From NCBI GenBank assembly GCA_009746045.1, contig RPFO01000080.1:156550-220549 (forward strand): a stretch of DNA of 64,000 nucleotides, written 5' to 3'. Below the pieces are notes generated by a model that was not told the origin of the DNA, searched no databases, and saw nothing but the letters and a program-made list of their open reading frames with translations. The position numbers were made by a program, and so were the translations under genes. This DNA is from Mesostigma viride (lineage: Eukaryota > Streptophyta > Mesostigmatophyceae > Mesostigmatales > Mesostigmataceae). Shown here in pieces: positions 28,547-38,324 of the stretch (within the stretch, counting starts at the first letter, position 1; the number at the start of each line of letters is the position of its first letter).

Positions 28547-29660
28547 CTGAACCGCGCTTTCGGCCCCAACCTTTCCAGGTCGATGATCACGACTGGACCA
28601 ACATGTCTCCGTCCGATGCTATGCACTGCATCTTCTACGGGGACTACGCCTCGCTTTACGACCTGTGCCTCCATCTCTACGACCAAGATCGCCTCCTCGG
28701 CAGCGACGGCAGCCGCTGGCAAGCCCACGGGCTGGCAAGCCCGCTTGGCTGCCCCCGCCCCCAGCTCCAGCACGCCATCCTCAACTCCCTTCTCCAGCGC
28801 TCTGACGGCGAGATCTGGGCTCCATCCATCTAGCTCCGCCTCCACCCTCCGTTCCATCCTCATGGAAGCCTAAGTTCAGCAGCACGTGACTCCCCTTGCT
28901 GCTGACGTCGCAGCAATGGGTGGCCCGCTGGCTGCTGAACTTCCTCACCTCACCGCCACCTCCACTGCCATTTCCGCCTCCACTGCCGACATCAAAGCCC
29001 AGCTCCTCGACCTCGACCAACGCCTTCAAGCCACCGCCACCGCCCTTGAGAGCTTGCATGACACCGCCGGCCTCACCGCCCAGGCGGTGAAGGACATCGC
29101 CGCCCAGCCGGCGCCTGCTGGCCCGGCCGGCGATGCTCCCTCCACCTGCATGGGCGGACTTGCTTAAGCAGCACACCACCTCCACCACCTCCACCATCTC
29201 GGCACAACTCAAGCAACAAGCCCTCGACCTTCGCGAGGAAGCCGACATCGCCCGGCGCAGCCACAATCTCATCGTCAAGCACTTCGACCAGCCGGCAGGT
29301 GAGACCTCCACGAGCCTTCTTGAGGCATTTAAGCGCGACATTTTTGCCCCCATGCGACACTCTGGTGAGCTGGACATGTCGGCTGTCCGCCTCCCCCGCG
29401 CGCGGGGGAAGGCTGGCCCGGCACCCGTGCTCCTCACCTTTAAGTACATGGCGGACAAGCTGTCGTTCCTTAAATGCCGCAAGAAGCTCTCGGAGACTCG
29501 CTTCACGCTGGACGACGATCTTGACCCTGGCCCAGCAACAGCGGCGACGCGAGCTATGGCCGACCTACCTCCAGCTCCGGCAGAGCGCCCGGGGGAAGCC
29601 GGTACACTGGAGGGGGGTGGTCATCCACGTTGACCACAAGCCCTGGCAGCCCCCTCCTGC
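28547..29660 (+). pseudogene. Decayed LINE ORF1, copy 1
   Basis: Pieces of one protein in shifting frames: SPSDAMHCIFYGDYASLY (28603 onward), a coiled-coil-like segment (LLDLDQRLQATATALESL), then VLLTFKYMADKLSFLKCRKK and, after a one-base shift, LAQQQRRRELWPTYLQLRQ and WRGVVIHVDHKPW. The closing layout (charged helix, LDDDLT-x-QQ-x-RR, GK-x-x-WRG) resembles ORF1-type nucleic-acid chaperones of L1-like LINEs. At least two frameshifts, no intact ORF. Confidence 0.65.
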
Positions 29661-30370
29661 CCGACCTCAGACTAGGAATATATATTTAATAATATAATTA
29701 CTTACAGCAGAGTGAAATCACTCAAACCAAAGCAAACGCCCAGCTATAAACCTCTATACAGAGCCATGTCAAATCTCTATACTACGATAAGACCAATGGA
29801 AACTCCTAACGGGAGGAACCTAATAGCCCTGCTGCACCGCAAAATCAGCCCGCGTACGGCGGAGCATGATGTCAGCCTAGGAATATATATACCAGTAGTG
29901 TAGATTAGTAAGGCTTAGCCTAGCATGTGGCCCACGCGCATGTGCGCCCATAATGGCCCCCATGCAGGATGTTGCCTTCAGATTTTAGCCAAGCCATGCA
30001 TGCCTATAATGGGACCCCCATGGATGTTGCATTAAGAATTTAGCCATGCTATGCCATGCAGAGAGATGCTCTCTGTCGAGAAGCCATGTCCTAGCTCGTG
30101 TATAGCCATGATGATCTTCCCCCACATAATATACTCCCCCTTCGCTGGGCATAGTGTGAAGATTATGAGGGTGCAGGTGCCCTGGTGCACCTAGAGCAAG
30201 GGTCGCTTACATTCCCACCCTTTCAGGAAGTAGCCCAGAATGTATTAAAAGCCATATGCCCCTTCTCAGGGATATGTGCTACATGTACTCCCAACGGAGT
30301 TATGTTTCTAATTAATAGCCCTGAGACTTGAGGCATGCAGTTGCTACCAAGGTAGACGCCCTGGCCACGC
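29661..30370. other. AT-rich spacer between LINE fragments
   Basis: No coding signal. It contains two imperfect copies of a segment with CCCCCATG and GATGTTGC, near 29950 and 30010. Confidence 0.5.
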
Positions 30371-30960
30371 ATGCAGGTCCCCGAGATCGCCGAGCGAACG
30401 GCCACCATCGCCGCCCAACCTGCTGGTAGGGCTAGCGATGACCCCTCGATCGACTCGCGCCTCCGGCCTGACCAGTTTGACCTGCTCAAGAGCCAGGCAA
30501 CCTCTACCACGACCGCCATCACCACCAAGCTCCAGGAGCTGGAAGACACGCGCCGCGAGGCCGCTGACCGCAACCGTCGCCGCTGCCCGGGGTCATCCTC
30601 AGTCGCTTCGACATGCAGCCGGAGGAGACCCCAGACTCTCTTCTCGACGAGCTGAAGAATAAACTCTTGGCGTGCATGGCACTGCCAGGTGCGACACTGC
30701 AGGGAGCCTACCGCCTGCCCCATGATCCACGGGCCAAGGCTGGGCCCGGCCCTCCAGTGGTCCTCACCTTCAGCGACATCACAGCCCGAGTTCGGTTCCT
30801 TTCTCGCCGCAAGAAGCTGGTGAACACTGACCTCCTGGTCGCTTGACGACGACCTGACGCCAGCCCGGCCAGCAGCAGCAACGCCGCGATCAGTGGCCCA
30901 ACTACATCCGCCACAAGACCAACCCCGAGAAGCCCCAAGTGTACTAGCTGGCGGGGCGGG
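30371..30960 (+). pseudogene. Decayed LINE ORF1, copy 2
   Basis: Related to copy 1: a helical segment (FDLLKSQATSTTTAITTKLQ), then after a shift FDMQPEETPDSLLDELKN and PPVVLTFSDITARVRFLSRR, ending in a remnant of the LDDDLTPAQ motif. Frameshifted and truncated. Confidence 0.62.
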
Positions 30961-32167
30961 GACCTTTATGTCAACAAGAAACTGTGGAAGCCCCCCCGGG
31001 CTCCCCCGGGATAGAGCACTCAAGCTAGTTGTCTAGATCAGGGGGCAATCGATTATGGGATAGCTTAGGCATTACAGCACTTGAAATGATACTATAGCGC
31101 ACAGCGTTATAGTACCTTCAATTAGCTCTGGCACCTTCTGGCCATCAGCTTGCGCCTTAGCCGACGTCTTGATCATGAGCCCACCTCACCTTTGTAGCAT
31201 AATAAGCTATGCGTCAGCCTACCGGCTATGGCCGGTATTGCACTGGTTGTATTGCACCCACAGTGTAGCACATGTCCATGCCAAGTCTATCACGAAAAGT
31301 CCACGGGTGGCGCGGCCCTGCCGCGCGAGGCCTGGGGCATGCCAGGTGCATGAGGACAGAACGTCCAGGCTGCATGGGCGGGCTTGCATGGCGCCAGCTA
31401 GTCTATATCTGATATGACTATACCTGATCTGTGCGGGCCAGGTGCCCCGAGCTAGGCCCAGGCGCCTGTGCCTAATAATGTGGGAAACATAGGGAAAATT
31501 AGCGTACAAATCCTCATTACTAATGTGCCACATTAGTAATGAGGATTCCCCTTTGGTTTGCCAAACCAAAGGGGATGTTAATAAGCTATTTCCAAAAATG
31601 CCGCTGACGCAAGCAAATCGATTTGCTTATATCCCGCGCCATAGCACTATAGCTGTCAAACCTGGCTACGTGCGCGCCGGCCAGTACTATGTGTGCATTT
31701 CCCAGCAATACAGCGAATCATATGTGCTGCCAATCCTCCCTGCTTGTCACAACACATTTCAGGCTTTGGCGCGCTCATGCTATATCATGAGCGACGCGTG
31801 TGCGCATCAATCAAATCAGTCTGCACGGGCTGCAGCAAAACAAAAATGATTACGCGCGACTCTCAGTCATCATAACATAATTAGTGACTGTGCCGTCCGA
31901 TATCTACTGACCAGTCAACTGTAGACTGATCAAACATACTACAAAAGTAAATATTCAGCCAGTGACACTGAGCGTCGTAGAGTTGGGTACTAGCATCGGG
32001 CGCGGCGCTTCACACCAGCCGGTACCCAGTCTGACTTGAACCGAAATCCAAGCCAAACGGCTACCGCAGAACCAAACCAATGGAACTGAACCGGACGAAA
32101 ATGATTCGGTGAACAGCCGTTTCTCGAGACGACTGTGCGTAAATGATCACAGGCGTGACATCTAGTA
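30961..32167. other. Intergenic spacer with twin hairpins
   Basis: No gene seen. Two adjacent perfect inverted repeats are present: 31509-31527 with 31529-31547 (19 bp) and 31548-31560 with 31561-31574 (13 bp). Confidence 0.6.
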
Positions 32168-33230
32168 GTGGAATTGCTAACAGAGCTTATGCGGCAAGGC
32201 TGCCCTCTACTTTGGCCTCCGCCACCGCCTGGGCTCTCCGCTATTACTCCGGTTTCCGACCCTCAAGACCTGGCCTCGCTGCATAAACGTGAGTTGCGCG
32301 TCATTGCCACCACCACGCTGCATGCTGGGCAGTGGGCATGCAGTTCGGAGCTGCTGCTGGCCAGTATCTGGCTGCGGCAGCAGCCTGGCCTTGTCATGCA
32401 GTACGCGGTGGCGCATGCAGTTCTAAGGTAATGCCCCGGAGCTGATAAATTCTGATCTCGCAGGCCATGCACTTGGCTGCAGCGCTCAAGGCCAACGTGG
32501 CGGCCAAGGTGGCGGCCCAGGTCGCCGACACACTCACGGAGACAGTCGCCGGCAAGCGGCAACCTAGCGGCGCAGGTGGCCGACAATTAAGCGGACAAAG
32601 TGGAGGCGGAGGTGCAGGCCATGCAAGGCAGCCGGGCCGAGCTACGCCTCCATGGCTATAGCTGAATGGCACTGCTATAGCAGTGCCATTCAGCACATCA
32701 CAAATACCAGGTGCCGCCCAGGCGGTCTCCCGGACCTTTGCCGCCCGGCCGGCGCCCGGGACCGACACCAAAGGGCGGCACGATCGACCGCAAGTATACC
32801 ATTATCCTCCGCAAATATGTGGCGCCCATCCTCCGCGGCGGGAGACGGGGTTCAATGGCTTGCGCGCCTCAGGGTTGAGAAGGAACTCATCAACAACTTC
32901 TGACTACTCAGTAGAGGACAGTGTCACAATAGACTCCGTCTGCCGCGCCTATACCGGGGCGCGCGGACGCGCCGCGGTGGCGCTCGATCGTGCTTATACG
33001 CGCCCCGTCGGCAAGCACATGAACTCCAACACCGGACGAAGCTAGTCACCAAGGAGCTTGTGACAGTTGGATCCTCGATGACGATCTGACCCCCGCAGAG
33101 CAGCTTAGCGCCCAACAAAGGGCCCGCGGCTGGCACAGGAGGACGCGAAGAAGGCCCTCGCTCGGACCGCACGAAGAAGGTGCGGCTGCGGTGGAAGGAC
33201 AACGTACATGGACAATTGAGGTTACCTCGC
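32168..33230 (+). pseudogene. Decayed LINE ORF1, copy 3
   Basis: Short coiled-coil-like stretch ALKANVAAKVAAQVADTLTE (32467 onward) and, near 33075, a DDDLTPAEQLSAQQ motif as in the other ORF1 copies. Heavily frameshifted. Interrupted by a perfect 34-bp palindrome at 32661-32694. Confidence 0.5.
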
Positions 33231-35545
33231 GGGAGGTCCGGCCCACTCGCGGCTCCGAGGGCGGACACGCGGCGGGGTATAGGGAGTACAGGCGCCGGCC
33301 CTCCCCGCCACCCACACCGCGAGCACTCCGTACCGGGGTTTTAGCCAGACGATGCACTGGCCCCCCACACTCGCCGTCCGGCCGGCATTGGCCGAGCGTG
33401 TCTTGGATAGCCCAATCTCACGACGGACGACGCATGACAGAGTCAAAGCCGCGGACCTTTACTGCCAACTTCGATCGCAACATTGAGGAACGCCTCCTGG
33501 CTTTTGCCACATACCCGGCACTCCCACCAACGGTATGCTGCATTCTTTGACCCAAAGACCAGCTAGGCGAGCAAGTCGCGCCGCTCGCTTGGAGGGTGCC
33601 ATATAATGCGCGTTGAAAAGTGCTATTGTGTTATCTCACGCCGCACCCCGCTGCCAGACTCTCCCCAGCCCCCTGCCGATCGTACCGCGGGACCCCCGCG
33701 GCGGCGCCCCAGGCTTGCTGCACCGTCAACGCCGGCACCACTCCGGCACTGCGCATCGCCGCTACCTACCATGTGGCGCACCCTGCCCGCGGGGGGGATG
33801 CGCCCCCCCGCGGACCATATGCAACGAGCTGGTCCACTACTGCCACCTATATGGCATGTTGATGTGCTCGAGGTGTTCAAGAGCACCGGCGCTCCTTTGA
33901 GGGCCCCGTTCAGCGTGCATGCACGTCAATCAACAGCAGACTTGCACAGTCCAATGGCAACTGCTGCAGCGGCCCGACGGTCGCATGCGCCGCGGGTCAA
34001 GGGGGGGTGGGCTTGTTGTGCTCCCCACCGCTGCTGCCCAACTCGTGAACCACAAACTTTGCGGATCCTTCAGTGCACAGTCTTTACGCGGACCCCCCGG
34101 ATTAATATGCTCTCGGTCATTGTCGGCTATCATGCCCTACACGCTGGGCACCCTGCCGAATTACGATTCAAGCGCTTTTCAACCAGTTGCTCGACCTTGA
34201 GCGACAGATCCCACGTTGACCAATACATCCAGTTGCCATCTTGGTGGATGCTAAGGCGACCCGCCGGCCTGCCTGCGGGCCGCTGGGGCTTCATGTATAC
34301 GCGCCGCGCCAGTAACCGATATAATAGCAATGCCAACACCCCCCTCCTTGAGCAACTACTCATGCACTGAGGGTGACAGTTTTGACAGCTGCCAATACGC
34401 CTGCATGTTTGCTAAGGCTGCCGCCTGATGCTCTAGTGACCTTAATTGTGGGCCCCGCGCCCCCCGCGCGCGCTGGCTCAGTACGTACTCCCCGGCCGCC
34501 GGCGGTGTGTTTGCTTGGACTATATACATACTTGTGCGCAAGTGCTGGCGTTCTTCCGTCATCGATGCCCGCCCATACGATGACCACCACAAGTGTCGCA
34601 TCGGATCACCGCAACCTTGCGCCTACCGGTCTTCAGGCCCCTGAGTGCCGCGCGGCCGCCCCCCGACCACACCTTAGGATACTAGTAGCTGATTGGACCA
34701 CTGAGCCTACTACGCCCCGTCCGAGGGCGCCGGGAGAAGCTAGTGGTCCGCGAGGAGGAAAAGCGCAGCGACGACAATCATGGGTCTGCCTTTGTGCACA
34801 TGGCCACGCAAACTTTTGCTGCATCTGGAGTATGCTGAATGCGGCCTGGATCTCACGCCACCCTACGTAACTGTTCATGCGATCCACGTGGTCAATATCT
34901 TGGCCGCGGGCTCTCATTACTGCTCCCTGAGCGATCGACCCGGCGCCCGCCCAGCCCCGCTGTACCTGCGCGATGCCCGGGTGGTCGCCGCGGGCCGGCT
35001 GGCTACATGCATGTAGTGCAGGCCCGCCGCCCGGCCGCGGGGAGGACCTGTGCCCATACCATGAGCGGCTTATTACCCAACCAAGTATATACCGCCGGCT
35101 GCCGCACACGCGGAGGAGGTGGATATCGAGACACTTGCCGCCGAGATCAATCGCCACACGGCCGCCAACCAGCACTGAATTAATGCGGAATGCATGGTGG
35201 TCTCTCGACCGTCTCATGCATCGGACACCGGGAAACTGCAATTAAGCGGCTGGGCTGACATCCCGGGCACCCCGGCCAGTGAACGCCTTGAGCTTTATAC
35301 TGAGCCCATACCATGAGCGGCTTACCCAACCAAGCATATACCGGCTGCCGCACTGACGCGGAGGAGGTGGAGACACTTGCCGCCGAGATCAATCGCCACA
35401 CGGCCGCCATTGAACCAGCACTGAAGGTGGAATGGTGGTCTCTCGTGACTGTCTCACCGGACGCCGGGAAACTGCAAAGGGCTGACATCCCGGGCACCCC
35501 CAGTGAACGCCTTGAGCTTTAATTGGTTCAGCTCCCAGGCCAAAC
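33231..35545 (+). pseudogene. LINE ORF2 remnant, endonuclease region
   Basis: Scattered fragments in all three frames. Near 34000 a GGGLVVL patch and near 34170-34230 NQLLDLERQIPR followed by VAILVDA resemble APE-type endonuclease segments (strand preceding the GDFN-type motif). The ORF is destroyed. The 3' part is a direct duplication (35051-35300 and 35302-35520). The intact copia element inserted at the end of this fragment, and it resumes at 43381. Confidence 0.5.
35051..35520 (+). repeat. Tandem duplication inside the LINE ORF2 remnant
   Basis: Two copies, about 250 and 219 bases, both running from CCATACCATGAGCGGCTT to GAACGCCTTGAGCTTT. The first is longer by many short insertions (ATTA, ATATCG, ATTAAT, GCAT, ATGC, GGC and others); the second keeps an open frame (LAAEINRHTAAIEPALKVEW). 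Confidence 0.85.
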
Positions 35546-36162
35546 AGTTAACGTAAAGGATTTACGTTAGATGGATAGAGATTGTTACGCTCTTTCCAAC
35601 GGCACCTTGAACGCCTCATTTGGTTAAGGAACGTAAAAGTTATGACGTTTCCTAGGCTGTGCCGACAGTACCCGGCGCGCCACTGTGGGCGCGTACGGAC
35701 ACAGGATGTACAAGTGTCACTTTGATAGTCCGCAGGACGTTGACAGGACTTGTACAGGACTTGATGGTCAATTGATAGGTAGGCGCACTGTAGCGCGCCA
35801 GGACCTATGAGACAATTGATGCTGACTAGTGTACGGATAGGTCCACAGGACTAGCCGTATGGACAATTGATAGATCTGCGCGCCAAAGTCGTGCCAGAGT
35901 CTGTGTAATCAATTGATTGACAGTTCAGCTGTGACAGTGCAGCTGAATACTTGGACGCGTCCCTAGTAAGCTATATGAGTGACTTGGTCACACCGGGACG
36001 CTAGTTCTTGCGTGCACGTTCTCTTGGCACTGCGACCCTGTCGTCTGTGCTGCGTGCAGTCTTGGAAGTGACGTGACTTACGTCTGTGTTTCCTGATTGT
36101 TAATAAAGGCAACTTCCTGCAAGAACCATGGCGGAATTCGTGGCATTCTTACCCTCACAACT
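35546..36162 (+). repeat. 5' LTR of copia-A
   Basis: 617 bases, begins AGTTAACG, ends CACAACT rather than TG...CA. It contains repeated CAATTGAT motifs and AATAAAGG near 36103. Confidence 0.93.
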
Positions 36163-36186
36163 CGTATTACACGCTCTGTCAAAAAG

Positions 36187-36897
36187 ATGCCAAATTCGGA
36201 AGAATTTCGGATTCCGGACGATGAGGAAATAGCCGCTCCGCCGGCTGGTTCTTCGTCAAGACCGACGGTGCCGTCGTGGCAGCAATTGCTCGACGAAGTA
36301 ACGGTCTCGCTCGACGAGCTTCATCGTCAGCAGCGTGCAGCTCACGCATTGCTCGGGGATAACCCCGAGGACCCCGATTTGCCAGCACTGGTGCCGGCAA
36401 TCCGCAACCTGTTGGACCAGATTCGAAACATTTTATCGACATTTACGGTCCAGGTGCGGGGAGGTTTGCGGTCGGTGACCGAAGTCACGACTGCCATTGA
36501 GGAGTTGGACAACGTCCTCTCTTCACTCACCGGTTACCAGAGAAACCTGCAAAACTGGGCATCGCTACGCACGGGGGGCGCGCCGGCGGTGTCGACAAAT
36601 TTGTTTCAGGATCTCGCGCTGTTATCGCTGCTCACTCGCGGCGTACGCAGTCGCGAGCGCCAGGTTTTAATTAACCTGGTGGCATTTCTCGCCTCTGTGC
36701 GAGAGTGGATTCCCGCGGGGTGGGAATTATTGACGATCTTTACACATCCTCTGCGCCTCGTCGCGCGTCGGCGCGTCGCAACTTACGCGGCGGGGAGCAC
36801 GCCGGTTTTAATTCATACCGGTGCAGGTCCGGAGCTGGATATGGAGGATCGTGAGTTCGTATACACGTACTGCGACTTCAGGGGCCTTGACTACTAG
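36187..36897 (+). CDS. Extra ORF upstream of gag ('ORF0') of copia-A
   Basis: 236 residues, unknown function. ATG 36187 is the start shared with the second copy at 59910. The sequence is mostly helical-looking (LLDEVTVSLDELHRQQRA, LTRGVRSRERQVLINLVAFL) with a proline-rich start and the conserved end CDFRGLDY. No membrane segment and no zinc finger. Two family members keep it open and similar while differing at many sites, so it is probably translated. Its base composition is more GC-rich than gag-pol. Canonical copia elements lack such an ORF; a role as an accessory or RNA-binding protein would be a guess. Confidence 0.75.
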   Translation: MPNSEEFRIPDDEEIAAPPAGSSSRPTVPSWQQLLDEVTVSLDELHRQQRAAHALLGDNPEDPDLPALVPAIRNLLDQIRNILSTFTVQVRGGLRSVTEVTTAIEELDNVLSSLTGYQRNLQNWASLRTGGAPAVSTNLFQDLALLSLLTRGVRSRERQVLINLVAFLASVREWIPAGWELLTIFTHPLRLVARRRVATYAAGSTPVLIHTGAGPELDMEDREFVYTYCDFRGLDY

Positions 36898-37067
36898 TCG
36901 GCCTAATTTTCTTCTGCAGTACTCGTCGACATTTTTTTTGTCGAATTTTCAGCGGCAATTCGCGGGGCGGCAGCGACACCGGCGCAGGCGGCAGTGGCGA
37001 CACAAAAATTTTGTACATATTTTCTGCTGCTTTGTTAAGGTGTTCTTTGAATAGCTGGTAGTGCAGG

Positions 37068-38183
37068 ATGGCTGAGGGACGCCGTAGCAAGGGTCCAGCC
37101 AGTGGGAATAATAATGGGGGTGCTGGTAGTGGAACCGCTCACGTAGATGACGTGGGGCTTACCGGAGAGATTACCAACCTTCCTCACAATAATAATAATG
37201 CACAAGCTATTCATGGCTTTGATCTTACCACACAGGGTCTTTTAATTGTCAATCAGTTGCAGCCTGTAACCTCAGACTCCAAGCCTAAGCAGGCTGAAGA
37301 GTTTGTGGAGGGATTGGAAGGGTTCCCTAGCTTGTACGGTGGTACAAATTACTATCAAATCTGGATAGGCAGTAGCACTTTTGGCAAGTGTACTGACCAG
37401 ATTAAGGACCTAACCAGGGAGTGCAAAAAGGCCAATAAGGCCTGGGCACTGTACGTGGCTGAGCTGAAGGAGCTGCTGGAGGACCAACGAAAGAAGGTCG
37501 GCATCCATTGGCAGGACAAGTATCAAGGGTGGGAGGTCAAGGGGGACCTGATCCAGAACTTTCTCAACTATTGTAAGATGGTTGAGGAGGGCAGGGCTCA
37601 CGGCTTTAATGTCGCTGATAACATAGCCCTAACCAACTGGCTCAAGGTTTCTGGGCTGGATAAGGCGACACGTGGCTCCTTAAAAGTCATGTGTGCCCCA
37701 CACTCTACCCTGAAGGCCTACAAGGTCATCATTAAACAAGCTCTCGAGGCAGAGGAGCTGTTTGAGGGTGGAGTGCCAGCAGTGAAGGCTACCCAGGCAG
37801 GCGGGCGTACCCAGGGTGGCTCCAAGACGTCTGAGGCTGACCGAAGCCAAGGAGGGCGTAGGGGCAACCATCACAAGCGCAAGGGAGATCATTCACCTGA
37901 TTCTGACAGGAGGTCACACTCCAAGTCGGTGTTCAGGCGGGTGGGTGGTCAGCCCAAGCAGGGCAACGCGTCTGACAATGGGGGCAGTGGCCAGGGCAAG
38001 TCCAAGATACAATGCTACCTGTGCAAGGGGTGGGGGCACATCAAGAAGGAGTGTCCCAGCTTCAAGAAGTCCCAGGGCCAGGGCAGCAACAAGAATAACA
38101 ACAACAACAAGAAGAACAACAACAAGTCCCAGGCAGGCCAGCCTTCAAAGGGCAGTCAGCAAGAAGACAACAAGGAGCAGTGA
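37068..38183 (+). CDS. gag: gag of copia-A
   Basis: 371 residues. A nucleocapsid-type polyprotein: helical capsid region (WKVG/GWEVKGDLIQNFLNYC around residues 150-170), a basic linker (GRRGNHHKRKGDH), and one CCHC zinc knuckle, CYLCKGWGHIKKEC, near residue 320, followed by an Asn/Lys-rich tail. It ends at a single TGA after CAG; the frame then stays open into pol, which suggests stop-codon read-through as the expression route. Confidence 0.9.
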   Translation: MAEGRRSKGPASGNNNGGAGSGTAHVDDVGLTGEITNLPHNNNNAQAIHGFDLTTQGLLIVNQLQPVTSDSKPKQAEEFVEGLEGFPSLYGGTNYYQIWIGSSTFGKCTDQIKDLTRECKKANKAWALYVAELKELLEDQRKKVGIHWQDKYQGWEVKGDLIQNFLNYCKMVEEGRAHGFNVADNIALTNWLKVSGLDKATRGSLKVMCAPHSTLKAYKVIIKQALEAEELFEGGVPAVKATQAGGRTQGGSKTSEADRSQGGRRGNHHKRKGDHSPDSDRRSHSKSVFRRVGGQPKQGNASDNGGSGQGKSKIQCYLCKGWGHIKKECPSFKKSQGQGSNKNNNNNKKNNNKSQAGQPSKGSQQEDNKEQ

Positions 38184-38324
38184 CTGTCTGAGGCAACCCC
38201 TACACACCTTAATTCACCCAAGGGGGAGGCCAGGTGCTCCAATGCAGATTTTATATCTGGGCAACAAGAGGGTGATCTCCAGGTTCAGTGTGGCCCCAGG
38301 TCACCTGGAGAGGTACAGGTTCCT

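Noticed and set aside
33606-34370. 254-codon plus-strand frame in the LINE region
   Set aside because: The frame does not follow the endonuclease-like pieces, which switch between frames; treated as a decayed ORF2.
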